A stretch of 64,000 bases of DNA from Streptomyces sp. HUAS 15-9 (lineage in GTDB: Bacteria; Actinomycetota; Actinomycetes; Streptomycetales; Streptomycetaceae): positions 3,658,001 through 3,722,000 of the forward strand of contig NZ_CP106798.1 in the NCBI RefSeq assembly GCF_025642155.1. The letters run 5' to 3'. Shown one piece after another: positions 21,003 through 30,331 of this stretch (positions are counted from its first letter, which is position 1; every line of letters starts with the position of its first letter). The translations under genes and the position numbers were made by a program. The notes below the pieces were generated by a model, which saw nothing but the letters and a program-made list of their open reading frames with translations, was not told where the DNA came from and made no database searches.

Positions 21003-21896
21003 TCAGAGCACCGTCGCCCCCGCCGCAGGCCCCGTAGCCACCCGTACCGACCTGCACGTCCCCGACGTCCGCAGCGCCTGCGCGACCTTCTCCGCCGACT
21101 CGGCATCGCGGGCGAGGAACGCGGTGGTCGGGCCCGAACCCGAGACGAGGGCCGTGAGCGCGCCCGCCCCGCGGCCCGCGGCGAGCGTGTCGGCCAGCTC
21201 CGGGAACAGAGACAGCGCGGCCGGCTGGAGGTCGTTGGAGGTGGTGGCCGCGAGAGCGTCGGGGTCGCCCTTGGCGAGAGCGTCGAGGAGGTCCCCCGAG
21301 GCCACGGGCTCGGGGATGTCGAGTCCCTCGCCGAGCCGGTCGAACTCACGGAACACCGCCGGGGTCGACAGCCCGCGGTCGGCCATCGCGAACACCCAGT
21401 GGAAGGTGCCGCCGACCTCCAGGGCCGTCAGCTGTTCCCCGCGCCCGGTGCCCAGGGCCGCGCCGCCCACCAGGCCGAAGGGTACGTCGCTGCCCAACTC
21501 GGCGCAGATGGCGAGGAGTTCGGCACGGGAGGCGCCCGTACCCCACAGCGCGTTGCAGGCGAGCAGCGCGCCCGCGCCGTCCGCGCTGCCGCCCGCCATA
21601 CCGCCGGCGACCGGGATGTCCTTGTCGATGTGGATGTGCACGGCCGGTTCGATGCCCCGCCGCGCGGCGAGCGCGATCGCCGCGCGCGCCGCGAGGTTGG
21701 TGCGGTCCAGGGGGACCTGGTCCGCGTCCGGTCCCTCGCAGGTGACGCGCAGCTCCTGAGCCGGGGTGACCGTGACCTCGTCGTACAGCCCGACCGCGAG
21801 GAAGACATTGGCCAGGTCGTGGAACCCGTCCGGCCGCGCGGCACCCACGGCGAGCTGGACGTTGACCTTGGCCGGAACCCGTACCGTGACGCTCAC
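21003..21896 (-). CDS. ispE: 4-diphosphocytidyl-2-C-methyl-D-erythritol kinase
   Basis: This 297-residue GHMP kinase phosphorylates CDP-methylerythritol in the MEP isoprenoid pathway. The N-terminal lysine block is [11 protein letters not shown], the ATP-binding block is [17 protein letters not shown] (about residue 95) and the C-terminal block is [15 protein letters not shown] 21896 overlaps the ksgA stop by four bases (GTGA). The ksgA-ispE pairing is usual in actinobacteria. Confidence 0.95.
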   Translation of the reverse strand: MSVTVRVPAKVNVQLAVGAARPDGFHDLANVFLAVGLYDEVTVTPAQELRVTCEGPDADQVPLDRTNLAARAAIALAARRGIEPAVHIHIDKDIPVAGGMAGGSADGAGALLACNALWGTGASRAELLAICAELGSDVPFGLVGGAALGTGRGEQLTALEVGGTFHWVFAMADRGLSTPAVFREFDRLGEGLDIPEPVASGDLLDALAKGDPDALAATTSNDLQPAALSLFPELADTLAAGRGAGALTALVSGSGPTTAFLARDAESAEKVAQALRTSGTCRSVRVATGPAAGATVL

Positions 21897-22762
21897 TTGG
21901 CAGACTCCTTGTGCTCGGCGATCCGCGCGAACTCCTCGACCGTCAGCGACTCCCCGCGTGCCTGCGGCGAGATGCCGGCGGCGACGAGGGCGGCCTCGGC
22001 GGCCGCGGCGGAGCCCGCCCAGCCGGCGAGCGCGGCCCGCAGGGTCTTGCGCCGTTGTGCGAACGCCGCGTCGACGACGGCGAAGACCTCGCGCTTGGAG
22101 GCGGTGGTCTTGATCGGCTCTGCCCGCCGGACCAGGGAGACGAGCCCGCTGTCGACGTTGGGCGCGGGCCAGAAGACATTGCGGCCGATGGCCCCGGCCC
22201 GCTTCACCTCGGCGTACCAGTTGGCCTTGACGGAGGGCACGCCGTACACCTTCGAACCGGGCGCGGCGGCGAGCCGGTCGGCGACCTCCGACTGCACCAT
22301 CACCAGCGTCCGCTCGATGCCGGGGAAGGTGTCGAGCATGTGCAGCAGCACCGGGACGGCCACGTTGTAGGGCAGGTTCGCGACGAGGGCCGTGGGGGCG
22401 GGGCCGGGCAGTTCGGCGATGTGCATCGCGTCGGAGTGGACCAGCGCGAACCGGTCCGCGCGCTCCGGCATGCGCGCCGCGATCGTCGAGGGCAGCGCGG
22501 CGGCCAGGACGTCGTCGATCTCGACGGCGGTGACGTGGTCGGCGACCTCCAGCAGCGCGAGGGTGAGGGAGCCGAGCCCCGGGCCGACCTCGACGACCAC
22601 GTCGTCGGGGCGGACCTCGGCGGTACGGACGATCCGGCGGACGGTGTTCGCGTCGATCACGAAGTTCTGGCCGCGCTGCTTGGTGGGCCGCACGCCCAGC
22701 GCTGCCGCGAGCTCACGGATGTCGGCGGGGCCGAGGAGGGCGTCTGGGGTGGGGCTGCTCAC
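21893..22762 (-). CDS. ksgA: 16S rRNA dimethyladenosine transferase
   Basis: This 289-residue KsgA/RsmA methyltransferase dimethylates two adjacent adenosines in the 3'-terminal hairpin of 16S rRNA. Motifs are [34 protein letters not shown] and the catalytic [14 protein letters not shown] 22762 gives about 30 residues before KQRGQNF, as is usual; the RBS is weak. It lies between rpfB and ispE and is coupled to ispE. Confidence 0.95.
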   Translation of the reverse strand: MSSPTPDALLGPADIRELAAALGVRPTKQRGQNFVIDANTVRRIVRTAEVRPDDVVVEVGPGLGSLTLALLEVADHVTAVEIDDVLAAALPSTIAARMPERADRFALVHSDAMHIAELPGPAPTALVANLPYNVAVPVLLHMLDTFPGIERTLVMVQSEVADRLAAAPGSKVYGVPSVKANWYAEVKRAGAIGRNVFWPAPNVDSGLVSLVRRAEPIKTTASKREVFAVVDAAFAQRRKTLRAALAGWAGSAAAAEAALVAAGISPQARGESLTVEEFARIAEHKESAK

Positions 22763-22821
22763 GGGACAAGGGTACGGGGGTGCGGCCGCCGGGATCGCCA
22801 GGGTGCCCCGGGCCACGGCCC

Positions 22822-24117
22822 CTAGCCGCGCAGCCGGTCCCCGCAGTGCGGCCAGGGGCTGGTCCCCCGCTGCACGTACAGCTTCTTCGCTCTGAACGTC
22901 TGTTCGTCCTCCGACGCGTCCTGCGGGCGTCCCTTGCCGCCGAGACTGTGCCAGGTGCGGGAGTCGAACTGGTAGAGGCCGCCGTACGTCCCCGACGGGT
23001 CCACCGCGTGGGGCCGGCCGCCGGACTCGCACTCCGCGAGGCCGTCCCAGTCCAGGTCGTCGGCGTCCTGCACGGACGGCGGATGCGGCCGCGAGCCCAC
23101 CTTCACGACCTGGGTGCGCGGCTCGCGCACGACCTCGGACTGCTCCAGGCGCGGCTTCTGCCGGACCCCGTTGACGGTCCGCACGAGGTAGGCGACCCGC
23201 CGCAGCCCCGGCTGCCCGGCCCGCTCGACGACCTCCGTGCCCCGGAACAGCGCGGGGTCGACGGTGCGTGCCACGTCGAACGGGATCGCCTCCTCGCGGA
23301 CCTCCTGGGCTCCGGTCACCCGCAGCACGGTCACCGTCTGCCCGTCCCGCGGGAAGCTGTCGGGCGGGACGGACGTGGTGTCCTCTCCGCGCAGGGTGAC
23401 CCCGGCCTCCTCGACGGCCTCAAGGACGGTCGCCGCGTTGGTGCGGATGACCCGGGCCCGGCCGTCCGCCATGATCGTGACGGCCCGTTCGGTGCGTACG
23501 TCGAGCGTGAGCCCGGCGCGTCCGATGGGCCGGGAGCGCGAGGCCGAGAGGTACGCGCCCTCGGCGCGCACGCCCAGCTGTGCGAGCACCTCGTCCACGG
23601 TGCGCGCCGTCGTCCACACCTCACGCCGTTGGCCGTCGAGGGTGAGCCACAGGGGGCGCCCGTAGTGCACCTCGACCCCGTCGCCGCTGGCGAGCGCCGT
23701 GCCGGGAGCGGGCACCACCAGGTCGTGCGCGCCGACGCGCACACCCTCCTGGGCGAGCAGTTCGGTCACGTCGTCGGCGAAGGTGTGCAGCGTGCGCGGC
23801 TTGCCGTCGACGGTGAGCTCGACCGCCTTGTCCTTGGCGACGAACGCGGTGGTGCCGCCGGCGAGGAACGCGACGACCAGGGCCTGCGGCACCAGTCGGC
23901 GCACGGTGGACTCCGACCGAGCGGCGGAACGTGCCCGGCGCCGCCGCGCGGCTCGCCCGTGCGTCCGGGGCAGCACCTGCCGTTCGTAGGAGGGCCGGTA
24001 GGTGTCCTCGTACGGAGAGGCCTGGTACGGAGGGGCCTCGTACATCCCGTAGGGCAGCGTCTCCGCGGTGTGCACCAAGGGGTCGGGGCCGTACGTCTCG
24101 TACTGCGACTTGCTCAC
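22822..24117 (-). CDS. rpfB: RpfB-type resuscitation-promoting factor
   Basis: This 431-residue cell-wall lytic enzyme has a Tyr/Pro-rich N-terminus and a membrane anchor or uncleaved signal around residues 73-92. Three DUF348-like units begin at [16 protein letters not shown], and a G5-like region lies near residues 270-340. The C-terminal Rpf transglycosylase-like domain reads [13 protein letters not shown], with the catalytic glutamate in CESGG, then [11 protein letters not shown]. Family role: cleaves peptidoglycan during spore germination and resuscitation. The start is GTG with GGAG upstream. Confidence 0.92.
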   Translation of the reverse strand: MSKSQYETYGPDPLVHTAETLPYGMYEAPPYQASPYEDTYRPSYERQVLPRTHGRAARRRRARSAARSESTVRRLVPQALVVAFLAGGTTAFVAKDKAVELTVDGKPRTLHTFADDVTELLAQEGVRVGAHDLVVPAPGTALASGDGVEVHYGRPLWLTLDGQRREVWTTARTVDEVLAQLGVRAEGAYLSASRSRPIGRAGLTLDVRTERAVTIMADGRARVIRTNAATVLEAVEEAGVTLRGEDTTSVPPDSFPRDGQTVTVLRVTGAQEVREEAIPFDVARTVDPALFRGTEVVERAGQPGLRRVAYLVRTVNGVRQKPRLEQSEVVREPRTQVVKVGSRPHPPSVQDADDLDWDGLAECESGGRPHAVDPSGTYGGLYQFDSRTWHSLGGKGRPQDASEDEQTFRAKKLYVQRGTSPWPHCGDRLRG

Positions 24118-24227
24118 GCACGCTCCAGGGAGCCAGAGGGGTCCGGATCGGGCCCCCAGAACCTAGCGGAGCGGGCGTTACTCTCCAAAGTCGTTCGATT
24201 ACGGACTGTTGCCCACCGAACGCACGA

Positions 24228-25106
24228 TCAGTAGCCGAAGGCGCGGGCCGCGTTCGCCCCCAGGGCGGTCGCCAGCGCGTCCTCGTCGATACCGCGCACG
24301 GCGGCCATCGCGCGCACGGTGACCGGAACGAGATACGGGGCGTTGGGCCGTCCGCGGTACGGCGCAGGCGTCAGGAAGGGCGCGTCGGTCTCCACGAGGA
24401 CCAGTTCCAGCGGGGCGACGACGAGGGCGTCGCGGAGGTTCTGGGCGTTCTTGAAGGTGACGTTCCCGGCGAAGGACATGTAGTAGCCCTCGCGTGCGCA
24501 CACCTCGGCCATCTCGGCGTCGCCCGAGTAGCAGTGGAAGACGGTGCGCTCGGGCGCGCCCTCCTCCTTGAGGACGCGCAGGACGTCGGCGTGGGCGTCG
24601 CGGTCATGGATGACCAGCGCCTTGCCGTGCCGCTTGGCGATCTCGATGTGGGCACGGAAGGACCGCTCCTGGGCCGCCTTGCCCTCGGGCCCGGTGCGGA
24701 AGTGGTCCAGGCCTGTCTCGCCGACGCCCTTGACCTGGGGCAGAGCGGCCAGCCGGTCGATCTCGGCCAGCGCCTCGTCCAGCGCCGCGTCGCCGCCGGG
24801 CTCGCGCGCGCCCTGCCGCGACCAGCCGTCCGGGTCGCCGTGGACGATGCGCGGGGCCTCGTTGGGGTGCAGGGCGACGGTCGCGTGGACGCTGTCGTAC
24901 GCCTCCGCCGTCTGAGCGGCCCACCGCGAGCCCTTGATGTCGCAGCCGACCTGGACGACCGTCGTCACTCCCACCGACGCGGCCTTGGCGAGGCCTTCCT
25001 CGACGGTGCCGGACTGCATGTCGAGGTGGGTGTGGGAGTCGGCGACGGGCACCCGGAGCGGCTCCGGGAGCGGCGGCGCCGCGTTCTTGTCGGCGTTCGA
25101 AGGCAT
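24228..25106 (-). CDS. tatD: TatD-family metal-dependent hydrolase/DNase
   Basis: This 292-residue TIM-barrel hydrolase has metal-site motifs DSHTHLD near residue 23, ETGLDH near residue 150, HDRDAH, FHCYSGD and ETDAPFLTP. Family members act as 3'-5' exonucleases or D-aminoacyl-tRNA-type hydrolases. ATG 25106 lies six bases after TAGGAT, so the message is probably leaderless, and start and promoter sit inside a 10-bp inverted repeat. It precedes rpfB-ksgA-ispE. Confidence 0.92.
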   Translation of the reverse strand: MPSNADKNAAPPLPEPLRVPVADSHTHLDMQSGTVEEGLAKAASVGVTTVVQVGCDIKGSRWAAQTAEAYDSVHATVALHPNEAPRIVHGDPDGWSRQGAREPGGDAALDEALAEIDRLAALPQVKGVGETGLDHFRTGPEGKAAQERSFRAHIEIAKRHGKALVIHDRDAHADVLRVLKEEGAPERTVFHCYSGDAEMAEVCAREGYYMSFAGNVTFKNAQNLRDALVVAPLELVLVETDAPFLTPAPYRGRPNAPYLVPVTVRAMAAVRGIDEDALATALGANAARAFGY

Positions 25107-25133
25107 GCCCCGATCCTACGAAAGGGGCATGCC
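25102..25133. promoter_or_regulatory. Inverted repeat spanning the tatD start and -10 box
   Basis: GGCATGCCCC (25102-25111) and GGGGCATGCC (25124-25133) are perfect 10-bp arms. They enclose the likely tatD -10 box TAGGAT (minus strand, 25118-25113) and the ATG. The repeat could also terminate the upstream gene at 25154. Confidence 0.5.
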
Positions 25134-25153
25134 GCCTCGGCCGGGCGAGGGGT

Positions 25154-25558
25154 TCAGCTCGCCCTGCGGTGGAACGGATGCAGGAGATCGGACAGATGCC
25201 AGTGGTGGTGCTCCTCGGCCTGCGCGGGCGCCTCGGGCGTCTCGGCCGCGGCCTCGGGCGGCGTCCCGTGCGGGTGCGGCCGCGCCGCGCTGCGAACCGA
25301 CGAGACCTGCCCCGGCCGCATGATCCGTACGACGTGGCCGTCGCAGTTCTGGCAGCTGGGCCGGCTCAGCGGGGACGGGACGACGGTGCCGTTCGCCACG
25401 TACGTGACGAACTCATGGCCGTCGGCGTCCGTGTGGTGCTCTATCGCGTACGACTGCTCCCAGCCGTGCCCGCATCGCATACAGGCGAAGGAATACGACT
25501 CGTGAACGACTGCGCTCGCCGTACCGCGGAGGCCGGTCTGCCCTGCGATCTCACTCAT
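25154..25558 (-). CDS. Small zinc-ribbon-like protein, unknown function
   Basis: This is a 134-residue protein. Two CxxC pairs, CMRCGHGW (about residue 26) and CQNCDGH (about residue 70), form a zinc-ribbon-like unit around a beta-rich core. An Ala/Glu/Pro-rich region and a His-rich end (EEHHHWHLSDLLHPFH) follow. The ATG has AGGAG five bases upstream. It is upstream of tatD. No enzymatic motif was seen; a metal- or nucleic-acid-binding role is a guess. Confidence 0.75.
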   Translation of the reverse strand: MSEIAGQTGLRGTASAVVHESYSFACMRCGHGWEQSYAIEHHTDADGHEFVTYVANGTVVPSPLSRPSCQNCDGHVVRIMRPGQVSSVRSAARPHPHGTPPEAAAETPEAPAQAEEHHHWHLSDLLHPFHRRAS

Positions 25559-25803
25559 GCCAGCTCCTCGGGTCCGCTGGACAAAGGGACGGGTGCGTCC
25601 CTTCGACCAGTGGACGCCTTCACCGACGCGAACGCACCCGGCCTGTCGAGTGTTGGAGGCGATTTGGACTTTCCTTGCCATACCGGCCCTGGGTACCGGG
25701 TCTGGGCTTTGCCTTCCGCAACTACCCTTTGCCCACACATGGGGCGCGCGCTCATGGGAGAAGCAGCCTGCTCAGAGGGGATGTGAGCCCGGTGTGAGCC
25801 CCT

Positions 25804-26655
25804 TCACGACGCCTGCGCGTTCTTCGCCGCGACGACCGCGTCGAACACCTCCCGCTTGGGCAGCCCCGCCTCCGCGGCCACCGCGGCGATCGCCTCCTTG
25901 CGCCGCTCGCCCGCCTCCTCGCGCACCCGCACCCGGCGCACCAGTTCCTCGGCGCCGAGCTCCTCGGGGCCGCGCTCGGGGGCGCCCTCGACGACGACGG
26001 TGATCTCGCCGCGCACACCCTCCGCGGCCCAGGCGGCCAGCTCGGCGAGCGGTCCGCGCCGTACCTCTTCGTACGTCTTGGTCAGCTCCCGGCACACGGC
26101 GGCACGCCGCTCGACGCCGAACACCTCGGTCATCGCGGCGAGGGTGTCGTCGAGGCGGTGCGGGGCCTCGAAGTAGACGAGGGTGCGCCGCTCCTCGGCG
26201 ACCTCGCGCAGCCGGGAGAGCCGTTCGCCCGCCTTGCGCGGCAGGAACCCCTCGAAGCAGAACCGGTCGACGGGCAGCCCGGACAGCGCGAGAGCGGTGA
26301 GCACGGCGGACGGTCCGGGCACCGCGGTGACATGGATCTCCTTCTCGACGGCCGCGGCGACCAGCCGGTAGCCGGGGTCGGAGACCGACGGCATGCCGGC
26401 GTCCGTGACGAGGAGCACACGCGCCCCGCCGAGCAGCTCCTCGACCAGCTCGGGCGTGCGGGCCGACTCGTTGCCCTCGAAGTACGACACCACACGGCCC
26501 TTGGGCGTCACACCCAGCGCCTGCGTCAGCCGGCGCAGCCGCCGGGTGTCCTCGGCGGCGACGACGTCCGCGCCGGCCAGCTCCTGCGCGAGCCGGGGCG
26601 GCGCGTCCGCGATGTCGCCGATGGGGGTGCCCGCCAAAACAAGGGTTCCAGTCAC
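25804..26655 (-). CDS. rsmI: 16S rRNA (cytidine-2'-O)-methyltransferase
   Basis: This 283-residue tetrapyrrole-methylase-fold enzyme modifies C1402 of 16S rRNA. Motifs are LVLAGTPIGDIADAPPR at the N-terminus, AAEDTRRLRRL, VTDAGMPSVSDPGYRLV and VPGPSAVLTALALSGLP. GTG 26655 has GGGAGG nine bases upstream. An ATG three codons earlier overlaps that RBS, so GTG is preferred. It is divergent from pmt. Confidence 0.93.
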   Translation of the reverse strand: MTGTLVLAGTPIGDIADAPPRLAQELAGADVVAAEDTRRLRRLTQALGVTPKGRVVSYFEGNESARTPELVEELLGGARVLLVTDAGMPSVSDPGYRLVAAAVEKEIHVTAVPGPSAVLTALALSGLPVDRFCFEGFLPRKAGERLSRLREVAEERRTLVYFEAPHRLDDTLAAMTEVFGVERRAAVCRELTKTYEEVRRGPLAELAAWAAEGVRGEITVVVEGAPERGPEELGAEELVRRVRVREEAGERRKEAIAAVAAEAGLPKREVFDAVVAAKNAQAS

Positions 26656-26739
26656 GCTCCCCATCCTCCCAGGGCCCGGGGAAACGCAACGCACACCAAC
26701 CGAGACGCCCATGCGCGGGACTCACACAGAACGTTTCCC

Positions 26740-26751
26740 TACGATGGCGCG
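26740..26751 (+). promoter_or_regulatory. pmt -10 box, leaderless start
   Basis: TACGAT (26740-26745) ends six bases before GTG 26752 with no Shine-Dalgarno sequence, which suggests a leaderless transcript. Confidence 0.5.
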
Positions 26752-28494
26752 GTGACCAGTACCGCGTCCTCCACGGACACCCGGCAGGGCCAGGCACCGC
26801 ACGATCAGCGACCGTCGTGGCAGCAACGGCTGCGCCGTTTCGGCTACCCGGCGGGGCACAGAGGCGGCGATGTCCTCGACCGGCTGGTGCCGCCGTACGT
26901 GGAGCCCAGCCCGCGGCTGTGGCTGGTCCTGGGCGTGCCGCGGACGCTGGCCGAGCGGATCAGCCGCTGGTCGGGCTGGGGCGGTCCGCTGCTGGTGACG
27001 CTGATGGCGGGCCTGATGCGGTTCTGGCACCTGGGCAGCCCGAAAGCGGTGATATTCGACGAGACGTACTACGCCAAGGACGCCTGGGCGCTCGTCCACC
27101 GCGGCTTCGAGGTCAACTGGGACAAGAACGCCAACGACCTGATCCTGCAGAAGGCGGGGCATGTCGGCATCCCGTCGGACGCGGCCTATGTCGTGCATCC
27201 GCCGGTCGGCAAGTACGTCATCGGACTCGGCGAGCTGATCTTCGGGTTCAACCCGTTCGGCTGGCGGTTCATGACGGCGCTGCTGGGCACGCTGAGCGTG
27301 CTGCTGCTGTGCCGGATCGGGCGCCGTATCTTCCGCTCGACGTTCCTCGGCTGTCTGGCCGGCGCGCTGATGGCGGTGGACGGGCTGCACTTCGTGATGA
27401 GCCGCACCTCGCTGCTCGACGGCGTGCTGATGTTCTTCGTGCTCGCTGCCTTCGGCTGCCTGGTCATCGACCGGGACAGGGCACGCGCGAGACTGGCCGC
27501 CGCGCTCCCGGTCGACGCGGACGGCCGGGCCCGGCCCGACGCGTACATCGCGAGGACCACGTGGCTGGGGCTGCGCCCCTGGCGCTGGGCGGCGGCCGTG
27601 TCGATGGGGCTCGCGATCGGCACGAAGTGGAACGGCCTGTACTTCCTGGCCGCGTTCATCGTGATGACCATCCTGTGGGACGTCGGCGCACGCAAGGTGG
27701 CGGGTGCCGACCGCCGGCTCTCCGTCGTGTTCGTGGCCGAGTCGCTCATCGCGTGGTGCGCGATGTCCACTGTCGCCGTCGCCGTCTACCTGACCTCCTG
27801 GATCGGCTGGATCCTCTCCCCGACCGACGGCACCGGCGGCTATTTCCGCAACTGGGCGGCCACCGACGGCAAGGGCGGCATGTGGGCCTCCCAGCCCGAC
27901 TGGCTGCGCAGCCTGTGGCACTACGAGCACGAGGTGTACAAGTTCCACATCGGCCTGTCGTCCCCGCACACGTACCAGTCGAACCCGTGGAGCTGGATCG
28001 TCCTGGGCCGCCCGGTCTCGTACTTCTACGAGTCGCCCTCGCCCGGCGCGGACGGCTGCCCGGCGGACGCGGGCCAGAAGTGCGCCCGTGAGGTCCTCGC
28101 CATCGGCACACCGGTGCTGTGGTGGGCGGCCTGCTTCGCGATCCTCTACGTCCTGTGGCGCTGGGCCTTCCGCCGCGACTGGCGCGCGGGCGCCATCGCC
28201 TGCGGCATCGTGGCCGGTTACCTCCCCTGGTTCATGTACCAGGAGCGCACGATCTTCCTCTTCTACGCGGTCGTCTTCGTCCCGTTCCTGTGTCTGGCGG
28301 TGGCCATGCTGATCGGCGCGATCATCGGCCCACCCGGCTCCAGCGACACCCGCCGCGTGATCGGCACGGCGGCCGCGGGCGTCCTGGTCCTGCTGATCGC
28401 CTGGAACTTCATCTACTTCTGGCCGCTCTACACCGGCACAGCCCTCCCCATCGATTCCTGGCGTTCACGTATGTGGCTGGATACCTGGGTCTGA
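26752..28494 (+). CDS. pmt: Polyprenyl-phosphate-mannose protein O-mannosyltransferase
   Basis: This 580-residue polytopic GT39 enzyme mannosylates secreted proteins from polyprenyl-phosphate mannose during Sec export. The catalytic acidic pair is in IFDETYYAKDAW (about residue 102), followed by VHPPVGKYVIGLG. About ten membrane helices are visible, with the extracytoplasmic blocks SNPWSWIVLGRPVSYFY and FMYQERTIFLFY. Streptomyces pmt mutants are phage-resistant and sensitive to cell-wall antibiotics (family knowledge). Confidence 0.95.
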   Translation: MTSTASSTDTRQGQAPHDQRPSWQQRLRRFGYPAGHRGGDVLDRLVPPYVEPSPRLWLVLGVPRTLAERISRWSGWGGPLLVTLMAGLMRFWHLGSPKAVIFDETYYAKDAWALVHRGFEVNWDKNANDLILQKAGHVGIPSDAAYVVHPPVGKYVIGLGELIFGFNPFGWRFMTALLGTLSVLLLCRIGRRIFRSTFLGCLAGALMAVDGLHFVMSRTSLLDGVLMFFVLAAFGCLVIDRDRARARLAAALPVDADGRARPDAYIARTTWLGLRPWRWAAAVSMGLAIGTKWNGLYFLAAFIVMTILWDVGARKVAGADRRLSVVFVAESLIAWCAMSTVAVAVYLTSWIGWILSPTDGTGGYFRNWAATDGKGGMWASQPDWLRSLWHYEHEVYKFHIGLSSPHTYQSNPWSWIVLGRPVSYFYESPSPGADGCPADAGQKCAREVLAIGTPVLWWAACFAILYVLWRWAFRRDWRAGAIACGIVAGYLPWFMYQERTIFLFYAVVFVPFLCLAVAMLIGAIIGPPGSSDTRRVIGTAAAGVLVLLIAWNFIYFWPLYTGTALPIDSWRSRMWLDTWV

Positions 28495-28606
28495 GTCACG
28501 CTTCTGATCTCCGTTCGGACAATATCCGAAAACAATCCTCACAGTTCCCTCTTGTGCCACCTACAGTTCGAGGACTGGAACGGGGGACGGGGGAGGGGAT
28601 TCCGGC

Positions 28607-30226
28607 ATGCGCAAGGGGGTCAAGGTCACTGTCGTGGGCGGGGTGTTCGCCGCGCTGGTGGGCGGGGCCGGGTACGGGGCGTACAACGTTCTGTCCACGC
28701 TCAGCGGGGACGGGGCAGCGGGCGGGAGCTCGGTGCGGACCGGGCCGCCCACCGGTGACGAGGTGCGGGACACCACGCGGAAGTTCTTCGCGGCCTGGGA
28801 GAAGGGGCAGGCGGCGACGGCCGCGTCGTACACGAACAACGCCGAGGCCGCGGGCACGCTGCTGACGGCCTACGGCGAGGACGCGCACATCACCAAGGTG
28901 AGCATCACGCCCGGCACGGCGACCGGCGCGACCGTGCCCTTCACGGTCCGGGCGACGGTGTCGTACGACGGGAAGTCCAAGCCGCTCGACTACGAGAGCG
29001 AGTTGACCGTGGTGCGCGGCGAGACGACGCACCGGCCGCTCGTCGACTGGCAGCCGTCCGTCGTCCATCCGAAGCTGAAGCAGGGCGACACGCTGGTCAC
29101 CGGCGATTCGGCAAGCCCCGCCATCGAGGCCGTGGACCGCGACGGCAAGGTCCTGACGAAGGAGAAGTACCCGTCCCTGGGCCCCATCCTGGACGAGCTG
29201 CGCAGCCGCTACGGCGAGAAGGCGGGCGGCACACCCGGCATCGAGCTGGCCATCCGGCACCAGGGCGAGGGAGCCGCCGACACGACCCTGCTGACCCTGG
29301 CCAAGGGCAGGGCGGGCCGGCTGCCGACGACGCTCAGCGCGAGCGCGCAGGCGGCGGCCGAGACGGCGGTGACCAAGTACGCCGAGTCCTCGGTGGTGGC
29401 CGTGAAGCCCAGCACCGGTGAGGTGCTGGCGGTCGCCAACCACCGTGACGACGGGTTCGACGCGGCGTTCCTCGGCACGCTGGCGCCCGGCTCCACGATG
29501 AAGATCGTCAGCGCGGCGACGCTCATCGACAACGGGATCACGACGGCGACCGGCCCGGCGCCCTGCCCGCCGACCGCCACCTGGCAGAGCCAGACCTTCA
29601 GCAACCTCAAGGGCCTGGCCCCGGACGAGCACGCCACGCTCTCCGACAGCTTCGCCCGCTCCTGCAACACGGCGTTCGTGAAGTACGCGGACGAGGTGAA
29701 GGTCGACTCCCTCACCAAGGAGGCCGAGCAGCGCTTCGGGCTCGGGCAGGGCAACTGGAAGGTCGGCATACCCTCCTTCGACGGCCGCGTCCCCGCCTCC
29801 GGCGGCCCGGACACGGCCGCCAACATGATCGGTCAGGGCCAGGTGCAGCTGAGCCCGCTGAACCTGGCCTCGGTGACGGCGACCGCGATGACGGGCACCT
29901 TCCGGCAGCCGGTGATCGTCGCGCGGAAGCTGGACGACCGCGAGCTGGCCACGGCCCGGGGCCTCACGGCCGGCACGGTCCAGCAGCTGCGCTCGATGAT
30001 GAACCGCACCGCGGTCAGCGGCACCGCGGCCGGTGTGATGCGCGGCCTGAGCGGCAGCATCGGCGCGAAGACCGGCTCCGCGGAGGTCGACGGACAGACC
30101 AGGTCCAACAGCTGGTTCACCGGATACCGCAATGACGTCGCGGCCGCGGCCATGACCCAGGACGGCGGCCACGGCATCGACGCGGCCGGGCCGATTGTCG
30201 CAGCTGTGCTACGGACGGGAGGCTGA
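28607..30226 (+). CDS. Class B-type penicillin-binding protein with MecA_N-like domain (copy 1)
   Basis: This 539-residue membrane-anchored transpeptidase begins with a single N-terminal helix at residues 4-29 (VKVTVVGGVFAALVGGAGYGAY). An NTF2/MecA_N-like domain (about residues 45-140), a linker domain and the penicillin-binding domain follow. Active-site motifs are STMK (Ser296), SCN (Ser352) and KTG (Lys488). It probably cross-links peptidoglycan. The RBS GGGGGAGGGG precedes the ATG. A paralogue follows after 105 bases. Low affinity for beta-lactams is possible, as for other MecA_N PBPs, but not shown. Confidence 0.92.
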   Translation: MRKGVKVTVVGGVFAALVGGAGYGAYNVLSTLSGDGAAGGSSVRTGPPTGDEVRDTTRKFFAAWEKGQAATAASYTNNAEAAGTLLTAYGEDAHITKVSITPGTATGATVPFTVRATVSYDGKSKPLDYESELTVVRGETTHRPLVDWQPSVVHPKLKQGDTLVTGDSASPAIEAVDRDGKVLTKEKYPSLGPILDELRSRYGEKAGGTPGIELAIRHQGEGAADTTLLTLAKGRAGRLPTTLSASAQAAAETAVTKYAESSVVAVKPSTGEVLAVANHRDDGFDAAFLGTLAPGSTMKIVSAATLIDNGITTATGPAPCPPTATWQSQTFSNLKGLAPDEHATLSDSFARSCNTAFVKYADEVKVDSLTKEAEQRFGLGQGNWKVGIPSFDGRVPASGGPDTAANMIGQGQVQLSPLNLASVTATAMTGTFRQPVIVARKLDDRELATARGLTAGTVQQLRSMMNRTAVSGTAAGVMRGLSGSIGAKTGSAEVDGQTRSNSWFTGYRNDVAAAAMTQDGGHGIDAAGPIVAAVLRTGG

Positions 30227-30331
30227 AGTCACCCGTAAAGGAAGGGACTCTAGGGTGTGTGGTGTCGTTGGGGAGTGTGAGGGCTACGAGGGCGGCGGGG
30301 ACCCTGGGGAATTCGCGGAGGAACTGAGGCA

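Noticed and set aside
24118..24227. c-di-AMP (ydaO-type) riboswitch before rpfB
   Set aside because: Only 110 bases separate rpfB from tatD, and no conserved riboswitch core was recognised; other Rpf genes carry that switch, not evidently this one.
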